Part shown: positions 18,239 through 26,009 of the stretch, one piece after another
Layout: each line of letters opens with the position of its first letter
How positions within the stretch are numbered: position 1 is the stretch's first letter
Translations under genes and position numbers: made by a program
Origin: Motilimonas eburnea
GTDB taxonomy: Bacteria > Pseudomonadota > Gammaproteobacteria > Enterobacterales > CBDFNC01
Assembly (NCBI RefSeq): GCF_021295345.1
Contig: NZ_JAIMJB010000012.1
Coordinates: 62,001 to 126,000 of the forward strand
DNA length: 64,000 bases
Reading direction: 5' to 3'
Notes under the pieces: generated by a model
Database searches by the model: none
Told to the model about the DNA's origin: nothing
Seen by the model: the letters and a program-made list of their open reading frames with translations, nothing else

Positions 18239-18748
18239 ATGAACACACAATTTATAGCAACCATTGCCGGCGAGGACCGCCCCGACTTACTCAAACTATT
18301 AGCTGGCAAAACCCATGCGCTAGAAGGACGCTGGCTTGACAGTAAGATCAGCCGCTTAGAAGGTCAAATTGCCGGTATCATCAAAATCGATATTCCCGGT
18401 GAGAACCTCTCAGCGCTGAAAGCAGATTTTAACAGTATTCCTAATTTCCATGTCAGCACCTCTGAAATCAAACTGGTCACGGTGACAGAATGTGAAGAGC
18501 TTGAGTTGAAAATTGAAGCCAACGATCGCCCCGGTATCATCAGCGATATCATGCACTTCTTTGATAGCAAAGGCGTGGCTATTGAACACATGGAAAACCA
18601 TCGCTTTGGCGTTATCGGTATTGGCAGCACCGTCTTCATTGCTGAAATGACCTTGATGGTACCGGTAGACATGGGCAAAGACATGCTGGTTGCAGAGCTC
18701 GAAAAGCTCTCTAATGATTTTAGAATTGAAGTGGCAGAAGTCGCCTAA
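18239..18748 (+). CDS. GcvR-like ACT-domain protein
   Basis: A 169-residue protein with two ACT domains (starting ATIAGEDRPDLLKLL and KIEANDRPGIISDIM). This is the layout of GcvR, the protein that restrains the activator GcvA of the glycine cleavage operon, but also of other ACT-pair regulators, so the exact target is uncertain. Cytoplasmic. AAGGGG lies about 7 nt before the ATG. It is convergent with the acyl-CoA synthetase gene. Confidence 0.75.
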   Translation: MNTQFIATIAGEDRPDLLKLLAGKTHALEGRWLDSKISRLEGQIAGIIKIDIPGENLSALKADFNSIPNFHVSTSEIKLVTVTECEELELKIEANDRPGIISDIMHFFDSKGVAIEHMENHRFGVIGIGSTVFIAEMTLMVPVDMGKDMLVAELEKLSNDFRIEVAEVA

Positions 18749-18762
18749 CCCCCTCTTCATTG

Positions 18763-18807
18763 CATCAAGCCATCGCTTATGGCGATGGCTATGATGATGG
18801 CTTGATG
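18763..18807. repeat. Nested inverted repeats between convergent genes
   Basis: CATCAAGCCATC (18763-18774) is the exact complement of GATGGCTTGATG (18796-18807), and the inner GCCATCGC / GCGATGGC (18769-18776, 18782-18789) overlaps the first arm. Two alternative hairpins are possible. There is no T-run. Likely a two-sided transcript end. Confidence 0.5.
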
Positions 18808-18808
18808 G

Positions 18809-20449
18809 TTAATGCCAGCTAATCTCACTCGCTAAATCAGCAAACAGCGCCTTATATTTAGCTTCAAGTTTGTGACGTCGGATTTTCAACGTCGGCGTTA
18901 ACAAACCGTTTTCAGGTGTCCATGCATCACCCAACACAACAAGATGTGCCAACCGCTCATGGGACTCTAATCGTTCATTAATATGAGTCAATAATTCACT
19001 GAGCTTCACTTCAAGCTGGCCTCGATCCAATGCTTTTGCTGACTCAGATAAAATCACTAAAGCAAGGGGTTGCGCTAATCCATCACCGGCCACACAGACT
19101 TGTTCGATTAAGTAAGAGTCCTCGAATTTGGCTTCAATGGGAACAGGCATCACATACTTGCCTTTGGCCGTTTTAAATATATCTTTGATCCGCCCCGTAA
19201 TACGAACATACCCATCCGCATCAATCTCTGCTTTATCACCGGTATGGATATAACCGTCTTTAGTGAAAAACTGTCGCGTCAACTCGGGCTGTAAAAAATA
19301 CTTGTCCAACAGCGCATCACTTTTAAACAACAGCTCGCCTTGTTCTGAGACCTTGATTTCAGCCCCCGGCCCCACTCGGCCTACGGAGTCAATCTTATCT
19401 TTATTAAAGGGCACATTTAAGGTGCCATATGCCAAGGTTTCTGACATGCCCCAAGCTTGGCAAATATTGATATCTAACTTGGCATACCATCGCAGTAGCT
19501 CAGTCGATACCGCAGCAGAGCCACAACCAAGTAGACGGGCATGTTCTAAACCTAGGGCTTGTTTAATTTTTCGCTTCACTAAGGTATTGATGATGGGTAA
19601 CTTTAGTAGCAGGTTTAATTTTTTCTCCGGTAAGTTTTGCCAAATGCCTTGTTGAAATTTCAACCATAGTCGCGGCACCGAGAGAAACAGCGTGGGTTTA
19701 ATGGCACACAGGTTATCGTTAAAGCGCGCCAAAGATTCAACAAAGGACACGGTGACTAACCCCGAAAACAAGGACGAGCCTTGTACATAAACCCGTTCGG
19801 TAATGTGAGCTAACGGTAAGTAAGAAACCGCTCGCTCTGATGACTGAATTTGTAAGATGTCGATAAGGTGGTAAGCCGCCCTGGTATAGCCCGCAAAGCT
19901 CATGACCACCCCTTTTGGATCCCCTGTGCTACCTGAGGTGTAGATGATGCTCATTTTCCCTTCAGGATCCAACGCAACTGGGTAATCAATCGGGGGATTA
20001 TTTTGCACCAACTTTTGCCAATGTAGTGCGGCAGGCATGGTATCTGCCGTCATGGCAATACGCACCACATCACTTTCTATGCCTTTTTCTTGGTCTGCCC
20101 AATGGTCGAGGGCACCAACAAAAATAGCCCGAACCTCACTGTGCTTAAGGATGTAGTGAATGGTTTCGCTGCTCGCGCTAGGATAAATTGGCACACTCAC
20201 ATAACCTGCCAACATAATAGCTAAATCAGCAATAAACCATTGTGCGCTGTTTTTAGCCAAGATGGCCACTCGTTCGCCAGGATCAAACCCCATCGCCTTA
20301 AGCGCACTCGCAATACACCTCGCCTGATCCGCGACTTGTTGCCAAGTGTATTCTATAAATTCATCACCCTGAGGCTGCCTAAGATAAATTCGCTCTGGTT
20401 CATTTTGTTGCCAATGTTGTAGTGCGGCAATGGGGTGTTCAAATGTCAT
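18809..20449 (-). CDS. AMP-binding long-chain acyl-CoA synthetase
   Basis: A 546-residue member of the adenylate-forming family, activating a fatty acid with ATP and loading it onto coenzyme A. The P-loop-like signature is YTSGSTGDPKGVVMS. The family motif YIHTGDKAEIDADGYVRITGR and the catalytic lysine region (DIFKTAKGKYV, then LTPTLKIRRHKLEAKY) are present. The short length and the second half are like the FadD15/bacterial bubblegum-type group rather than E. coli FadD. Probably membrane-associated. It is a single gene, facing away from the GH18-LytTR regulator. Confidence 0.85.
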   Translation of the reverse strand: MTFEHPIAALQHWQQNEPERIYLRQPQGDEFIEYTWQQVADQARCIASALKAMGFDPGERVAILAKNSAQWFIADLAIMLAGYVSVPIYPSASSETIHYILKHSEVRAIFVGALDHWADQEKGIESDVVRIAMTADTMPAALHWQKLVQNNPPIDYPVALDPEGKMSIIYTSGSTGDPKGVVMSFAGYTRAAYHLIDILQIQSSERAVSYLPLAHITERVYVQGSSLFSGLVTVSFVESLARFNDNLCAIKPTLFLSVPRLWLKFQQGIWQNLPEKKLNLLLKLPIINTLVKRKIKQALGLEHARLLGCGSAAVSTELLRWYAKLDINICQAWGMSETLAYGTLNVPFNKDKIDSVGRVGPGAEIKVSEQGELLFKSDALLDKYFLQPELTRQFFTKDGYIHTGDKAEIDADGYVRITGRIKDIFKTAKGKYVMPVPIEAKFEDSYLIEQVCVAGDGLAQPLALVILSESAKALDRGQLEVKLSELLTHINERLESHERLAHLVVLGDAWTPENGLLTPTLKIRRHKLEAKYKALFADLASEISWH

Positions 20450-20737
20450 AATTATCTCTTAACCTTTATTATCTTGCCGATCTTAGGAGATCCAAGGCAG
20501 AACGCAACTTACAAAAGTGAAGATTAACTTAATTTAAGATTAGAATGGGCATCCCCAAACAAAGCAGAAAGCAATAGAGAAAATAAGAATGAACAATTAA
20601 TGGGCACATTTCGATAGGAAGATCACAGCAGACCGATTCTGTAATTGCTTCTCCCTGCTGGCTAGTTTTTAATGCGCATATAAAAAAAATAAAACTGTTA
20701 TTCTACAAGCTATTAATTAAGGAAGAAGCAATTCATT
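20450..20737. promoter_or_regulatory. Divergent upstream region of the GH18-LytTR regulator and acyl-CoA synthetase
   Basis: A 288-bp AT-rich region that must contain the promoters of both flanking genes. AAGGAAGAA 7-15 nt before the ATG at 20738 is a good ribosome site. No clear LytTR-type direct repeat or sigma70 hexamer pair could be assigned by eye. Confidence 0.4.
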
Positions 20738-23509
20738 ATGCGTTCTTTGTGGATCATGTTAGCCATCTTGTGCAACTTGTTGTGGGTGAACTTAGTTGCT
20801 GCAACTGAAAACACAGCAATTATGGCGTACTACAAGCAATGGGGAATTTACAGTCCTAACTATCACATCAAAGATGTTCCCGGTACCCAAATAACTCACC
20901 TCGTCTACCAAAGTGCCAAATTTGACTCAGAAGGCACCGTCGAGGTTGGCGATGAATATGCCGATCTCAACCTGCAATACCCTGATGCTGATGAAAACTT
21001 ACCTTTCAGTGGCAACTTTGGCCAAATGGTCAGTTTAAAAAAGATCTACCCTCATATTAAAACCATTATTTCCATTGGTGGCTGGGGCCGCTCCGAACAC
21101 TACTCAAATATTGCCGCCGACCCGCAACTGCGTGCTGATTTTGCCAAATCGGCCATTGAATTCATGAAGTATTATCAATTTGATGGCATTGAAATCGACT
21201 GGAACTTTCCCGTTATCACCCAACGAGCGAAACAGCATGGCCTTGAAGCAGATAAACAAAACTTCACCCTGTTATTGGCCGAATTAAATGAACAGCTTTA
21301 CCTCGAAGGACAAAAAGATCGTAAGAAGTACTTATTGATTAGCACCATCCCCGCCGCCGTTGGCTATGAGCATAACTGGCAGGTTAAAGAGGTTAGCCAA
21401 TACCTAGATTTGATTAGCCTATCCACCGCTTACATGCATGGATACTGGGAGGAAATCAAGCTCACGAACCATATCACTCCACTTTACCTCAACTCGGCAA
21501 CCCAACAGCATTTCAAGCAAACCAATACCGAAGCCAACTCCGTTGATATTGCGGTGCGCAATATATTGCAACAAGGTGCGCCAGCAGAGAAAATCGTGAT
21601 CAATATTGCCAGTTTTGCGACCGCATGGGATCAGGTACCGCGCCAAGATAATGGGTTATATCAAGTTGGGACAGACGTCAGTTGGGGCAGCTGGGATACC
21701 ACCAGTTCGGGCAGAACAGGGCTTTATAATCGCGGTCACTTGGTCGGCTTTTTAGACAATCCAGCTTATCAAAAGCATTGGGACAATAGCGCTAAAGCAT
21801 CCTGGTTGTTCAACCCTGACAAAAATGGCGGCCACTTTGTCAGTTATGAAAGTGAAGATTCCCTAAGTGAAAAGGTGTCTTACATGGAGCGGCTTGGTTT
21901 AGCAGGGATCGCCATTCGCCAGGTACATAACGACCTAAAAGGCCAAGACTCATTAATTCGTCAAACCTACGCCGCCATTTATCCTTGGCAAGCGATCTTG
22001 TTTCAAGCCGAGCTGTTCTATACCAATTATAAAACCCGCATTTTACTCACCATAGCCTTTACCTTATTGATGATCTTGCTACTGATACGCGTGAAATATA
22101 TTCAGTACAAAGAAGAGGAAGCCGATGTAAAAGATAGGGATCAATACCTAAAATTAAAGTCTCAATTGCAACAGCTCAATACTCCGCTGCAAGGCATCGC
22201 TGCCTTGTCGCAACGCATTAAGGATCATCAAAACCTACTGGCCGAAGAAAGCCAGATCCGTTTACACCAAATTGGTCAAACCGGCTTAGAAGTCAACCAC
22301 TTGATTCACAGCCTGCTCCATGACACCAACTTGGCTCAAAGTCCGAGAAATGCCGAACTCGGCCCGGTTAATTTTAAAGATATTTTGAATGTCAGTATCA
22401 ACATCTTGTTGCCCTATATCGACAATAAAGGGGTACACATTGACAGCTCAAAACTCGATGACAACACAACCGTCATTGCCGATCCTGTGTATTTGCAAAA
22501 GCTCTTGATAACCCTTATTTCGTGGGCAACAGATAACTGTGATAAAGGTAAACATATTTACTTTAGTGCGAGCCCACAAGCAGGAAGCACCTGTATCAGC
22601 ATGCTAACCGAAGGGGCACCGCCCGTGGTCAGCTTGGCGCAAATGCCGAATATCTCTCTTATCAAACAATGTGTAAGCTCACTTTGTGCCGATATTAAGT
22701 TTGATGCGCAAGCTCATCAACATAGCTGTCATTTACTGTTGCAACAAGCACTGCCTCCTCAATTAGCGGTGCCAAAAGTCAAGGTGTTGCCCGCCGACCC
22801 ACACCAGCAAGCGTCGAAACAAACCCAGCTGGAAACCGCTAATGAGCGCCTACAAAGCTTACAAGCCTTTTCGTCCCACGCTTGCAAGCTCAAAGACATT
22901 AATGAACTGATTAAAGAAGCTTTTGATGTGTTCATTAATGATCCGAGTCAGCCTACAGTGAAGGTGTATCAAGGTGATAACGTGATCCACACCAATGAAG
23001 AGGACAACGACGAACACCAAGACAGTATTACCATCGCGCACCCTGATTTAGGCGAGTTTAGTTTCGAGTTATACAGCAAAGAGCCATTGACCGAGGATGA
23101 TGTCTATTACTTCCACAGTTTGGTGACACAAATCCAAATGGTGCGTCGTCAGTTACACGAGATCACCAAAGAGCCACAACTGTTATCTGAGCTATATGAC
23201 ATTGCCTCACGCAAAGACAAGCTGCTCTATATCAAAGCAGAAAAAGGCTACAGTGGTATCTATTTACCCAATAAATCAGATCCTATTTATCTGACGCTAC
23301 GCCTTAAAACCATTAAGCTTTACTTTGACGATGAAGTCTTATTACAGATTCATCGCTCTTGGCTGATTAATCCGAAAAAGGTAGTTAAGGTACATCAGGT
23401 CACCAAGCTGAAATACGAAGTGGAAATTGACGATAAGCGCCTGCCTATCGCGCGCCCTTATGTCCCTGTGCTCAAGCAACACTTCCCTCATTGGTTTAGC
23501 GCTCGCTAA
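20738..23509 (+). CDS. Transmembrane regulator: dead GH18 chitinase domain outside, LytTR DNA-binding domain inside
   Basis: A 923-residue multidomain protein. Residues 1-22 are a signal peptide or first anchor. Residues about 25-415 form a GH18 chitinase-type barrel with SIGGWG and, at 149-156, DGIEIDWN in place of DGxDxDWE: the catalytic Glu is Asn156 and the second Asp is Glu152. The usual MAYD is TAYM and the terminal-strand SWE is IRQ. A membrane helix spans about 435-453. The cytoplasmic part starts with a HisKA-like helix in which LQQLNTPLQGI has Gln478 at the phosphoacceptor His position. A degenerate ATPase-like region (about 555-680), a coiled coil (about 690-710) and a GAF-like stretch follow. 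The C-terminus (827-923) is a LytTR DNA-binding domain with LLYIKAEKGYSGIYL and LQIHRSWLINP. Two chitinase genes follow on the same strand. A chitin-responsive one-component regulator is inferred. Confidence 0.85.
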   Translation: MRSLWIMLAILCNLLWVNLVAATENTAIMAYYKQWGIYSPNYHIKDVPGTQITHLVYQSAKFDSEGTVEVGDEYADLNLQYPDADENLPFSGNFGQMVSLKKIYPHIKTIISIGGWGRSEHYSNIAADPQLRADFAKSAIEFMKYYQFDGIEIDWNFPVITQRAKQHGLEADKQNFTLLLAELNEQLYLEGQKDRKKYLLISTIPAAVGYEHNWQVKEVSQYLDLISLSTAYMHGYWEEIKLTNHITPLYLNSATQQHFKQTNTEANSVDIAVRNILQQGAPAEKIVINIASFATAWDQVPRQDNGLYQVGTDVSWGSWDTTSSGRTGLYNRGHLVGFLDNPAYQKHWDNSAKASWLFNPDKNGGHFVSYESEDSLSEKVSYMERLGLAGIAIRQVHNDLKGQDSLIRQTYAAIYPWQAILFQAELFYTNYKTRILLTIAFTLLMILLLIRVKYIQYKEEEADVKDRDQYLKLKSQLQQLNTPLQGIAALSQRIKDHQNLLAEESQIRLHQIGQTGLEVNHLIHSLLHDTNLAQSPRNAELGPVNFKDILNVSINILLPYIDNKGVHIDSSKLDDNTTVIADPVYLQKLLITLISWATDNCDKGKHIYFSASPQAGSTCISMLTEGAPPVVSLAQMPNISLIKQCVSSLCADIKFDAQAHQHSCHLLLQQALPPQLAVPKVKVLPADPHQQASKQTQLETANERLQSLQAFSSHACKLKDINELIKEAFDVFINDPSQPTVKVYQGDNVIHTNEEDNDEHQDSITIAHPDLGEFSFELYSKEPLTEDDVYYFHSLVTQIQMVRRQLHEITKEPQLLSELYDIASRKDKLLYIKAEKGYSGIYLPNKSDPIYLTLRLKTIKLYFDDEVLLQIHRSWLINPKKVVKVHQVTKLKYEVEIDDKRLPIARPYVPVLKQHFPHWFSAR

Positions 23510-23516
23510 GCTAAGG

Positions 23517-23556
23517 ATGCAGCTTACACTGTGCTTAGATAGGCTGTAAGCTGCAT
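23517..23556. repeat. 12-bp perfect stem between the regulator and the first chitinase
   Basis: ATGCAGCTTACA (23517-23528) pairs with TGTAAGCTGCAT (23545-23556) around a 16-nt loop, followed by AAAAATT rather than a T-run. It could be a weak terminator, or an operator or RNA processing structure in the 176-bp gap. Confidence 0.5.
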
Positions 23557-23605
23557 AAAAATTCGAACTTACGCACAAATCCTGCCCCTATTTATGACTA
23601 ACTGT

Positions 23606-23618
23606 TCACAATTTCAAC
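23606..23618 (-). promoter_or_regulatory. Possible shared operator motif upstream of chitinase 1
   Basis: On the minus strand this reads GTTGAAATTGTGA. Similar sequences lie upstream of chitinase 2: CTTGAAATTTCAT near 25668-25680 and GTTGAAGTTTCAT near 25883-25895. The shared core [CG]TTGAA[AG]TT is short, so this is only a candidate for a common regulator site. Confidence 0.25.
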
Positions 23619-23685
23619 GCCATCTGTAATCATATTTGTACTTGGCACGGATAGCTAAGTACACAACATAACAAGGAAGGTTATT

Positions 23686-25176
23686 ATGAAATTAAAACAG
23701 TTAGCGCAAGCCATTGCGTTTGCTTCTCTATTGGGTACGTCAGCTCAAGTTGCTGCGAGCGCCGCAGACTTTAAAGTGGTAGGTTACTACCCTTCTTGGC
23801 AGGGCTCTACTGCTGAAGTTCAATACGACAAACTGACCCATATCAACTACTCGTTTTTGCTACCTAATGCCGATGGCTCATTGAAGCCCATCGATGCGCC
23901 GCAAACCTTAATTGACTTAGTCAGCCGCGCCCATGCCGAAAATGTTAAAGTCGGTATCGCCATTGGCGGTTGGAATGGCGGTAATGACTCCGCATTTGAA
24001 ACCTTAGCCGCCAACCCTGCTAGCCGCGCAAACTTCATCAATAATGTGATGGCGTTTGTAGAGCAATACAACCTCGACGGCGTTGACATGGACTGGGAAT
24101 ACCCCGATCCAGGTGCAAGTGCACAGCGCTACACCTTACTGATGGATGAACTAAGTAAAGCACTGAAGCCTAAGGGTAAATTCTTAACCGCTGCCGTTGT
24201 TGCCTATGGCTACACGGGTGCTGGGGTTGAGAGCGCGGTCTTTGATGACATCGATTTCTTAAACTTAATGGCTTACGACGCGAACAACAGTGATCATTCC
24301 ACTTACCAAGTCGCTGTTGAGTCGATTAATTACTGGAGTGGCCGTGGCCTAGCCAAAGAAAAAATTGTCTTAGGTGTGCCTTTCTACGCGCGCCCAACAT
24401 GGCAAAAATACCGTGATATTGTTGCTGCGGACCCAAGCGCTGCATGTCGTGACCAATCCGGTGGTGGCTACTACAATGGTATTCCACTGATCAAAGAAAA
24501 AACCAAACTCGCCTTAGAGCAAGCAGGCGGTATCATGAACTGGGAACTCACCCAAGATGCCCCAAACCAATACTCACTGCTCAATGCGATGCATGAGGTG
24601 ATCCATAACACAGGCACAGGAGAATGTGGCACGGGCGTGATTAAACCGACGCTAGAGCCAACGCTAGAGCCGACCCTTGAGCCAAGCATTACCCCAACCA
24701 GCGAGCCAACACCCGTTCCAACCACTGAGCCAAGTGGCGAATGGAATGCGTCATCGGTTTACCTTTCAGGTGATATCGTGACCTACCAAGGCAAAACCTA
24801 TAAGGCAAAATGGTGGACACAAGGCACTGAACCCGGCAGCACCCAATGGGGGCCATGGGAAGCTTTAGATGGCGTAGTTCCAACAGTTGAGCCATCGGCG
24901 GAGCCAACACCGTTACCGACTGCAGAGCCGACTGCAGAGCCAACGCCGTTACCGACTGCTGAGCCGACCGCAGAGCCAACGCCGTTACCGACTGCAGAAC
25001 CGACCGCAGAGCCAACAATCGAACCGAGTCAAGCGCCTCAAGATGCTTGGTTAGCCACCAGTATTTATTTATCGGGTGATAAAGTAAGCCACAATGGCAA
25101 GCTTTATGAAGCCAAATGGTGGACCCAAGGCGAAGAGCCTGGTGTGGCACAGTGGGGACCTTGGAAACAGCTTTAA
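23686..25176 (+). CDS. Secreted GH18 chitinase with two C-terminal chitin-binding modules (CBM5/12)
   Basis: A 496-residue secreted endo- or exo-chitinase that hydrolyses beta-1,4-linked N-acetylglucosamine polymers. Residues 1-27 are a signal peptide. The GH18 barrel shows IGGWNGG and the intact catalytic motif DGVDMDWEYP with Glu138; LMAYD and the substrate-stacking Trp in MNWELTQ are also present. Residues about 315-350 and 395-450 are TEPT/PLPTAEP linkers built from short DNA repeats. The two binding modules (about 353-393 and 455-496) are near-copies sharing YLSGD and the AKWWTQG...WGPW aromatic strip. AAGGAAGG precedes the ATG. It lies 176 bp downstream of the GH18-LytTR regulator gene. 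Confidence 0.93.
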   Translation: MKLKQLAQAIAFASLLGTSAQVAASAADFKVVGYYPSWQGSTAEVQYDKLTHINYSFLLPNADGSLKPIDAPQTLIDLVSRAHAENVKVGIAIGGWNGGNDSAFETLAANPASRANFINNVMAFVEQYNLDGVDMDWEYPDPGASAQRYTLLMDELSKALKPKGKFLTAAVVAYGYTGAGVESAVFDDIDFLNLMAYDANNSDHSTYQVAVESINYWSGRGLAKEKIVLGVPFYARPTWQKYRDIVAADPSAACRDQSGGGYYNGIPLIKEKTKLALEQAGGIMNWELTQDAPNQYSLLNAMHEVIHNTGTGECGTGVIKPTLEPTLEPTLEPSITPTSEPTPVPTTEPSGEWNASSVYLSGDIVTYQGKTYKAKWWTQGTEPGSTQWGPWEALDGVVPTVEPSAEPTPLPTAEPTAEPTPLPTAEPTAEPTPLPTAEPTAEPTIEPSQAPQDAWLATSIYLSGDKVSHNGKLYEAKWWTQGEEPGVAQWGPWKQL

Positions 25177-25201
25177 GGTAAAAGCCTTAACCTAGAGATA
25201 A

Positions 25202-25229
25202 AACGGAAGCCTTGCTTCCGTTTTTTTGT
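25202..25229 (+). terminator. Intrinsic terminator of chitinase 1
   Basis: AACGGAAGC / GCTTCCGTT with loop CTT, then a run of T, 26 bp after the stop codon. Confidence 0.85.
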
Positions 25230-25317
25230 TTAGTACGTTCGCTCACCCAGAGAGTGTCGTCATCATTAACTTGCCTTATCATCACCTAATAGCAAAACCA
25301 TGTCGCCTTTCTCCAGC

Positions 25318-25380
25318 ACCATTAGCAATGCCAGCACCATTACCAATTGCACCATTACCAATTGCACCATTACCAGTTGC
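25318..25380. repeat. 15-bp tandem repeat (ACCATTACCAATTGC)
   Basis: Three adjacent near-identical copies at 25336-25380 and one diverged copy at 25318-25332, separated by 3 bp. Intergenic, no reading frame that looks genuine. Confidence 0.7.
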
Positions 25381-26009
25381 ATCATGGTTGTTGCTAAGCT
25401 AATTCTATACAGTATCATCACCTCGATACGTTAACCCTAGGTGCAAAATTCAGGCGGACTTAATCGAACCCTAGCGCTCAGAAGGTTGCGGCACCAAAGC
25501 GCGCTAACAGAGAAAAAGACCATTAGTTCCTCATGGAAACTTACATTATTCTCATCATCTTCTCAGTTAAACCGATCGATTCATCGCGCATTTCGTGAAA
25601 TAAAGCGAACAAATAACAACCTAAAACCATACCGTAAAATTATCTAAACCATTGTTTATTATGAACTTGAAATTTCATCCTGTGTTTTTTCATGATCATT
25701 TCGTGAGTCAAACGGGTCTGCGATCAAGATTGTCATAATGCAACAAATTGCATTTCAAAACAGATCGAGTGGCCATCACGTAAAAAAGCAGACCCTGCTC
25801 ACAAAATCCCATAGACGTAGATCCATGCATGATGAAAAACACCCGACAACTAAAGTTAAGGCACTGTTTTTAAATGATATAAGTTGAAGTTTCATGAAAA
25901 GCCATGAACCTCCCCCTATTTTTTACTGGCTAACTCTGACAACATGTTTCTACCACGACAACGGACCACGAGAACCCACTTGGTACTCGGATTAGAAGGG
26001 AAGGGAATA

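Larger units (their letters stand above)
25177..26009. promoter_or_regulatory. Long leader region between the two chitinase genes
   Basis: An 830-bp gap. After the terminator comes a 15-bp tandem repeat (25318-25380). The rest is AT-rich with no convincing ORF; short ones lack ribosome sites. TTGAAATTTCA (containing the perfect palindrome TGAAATTTCA, near 25669-25679) and TTGAAGTTTCATGAA (near 25884-25898) are similar motifs 215 bp apart and are the best operator candidates for chitinase 2. Upstream control by more than one protein would explain the length. Confidence 0.4.

Noticed and set aside
24689-25150. Minus-strand 153-residue ORF in chitinase 1
   Set aside because: Antisense of the repeated linker and binding modules; no ribosome site and a repetitive product.
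25441-25647. 68-residue ORF between the chitinases
   Set aside because: No ribosome site and no protein-like composition.
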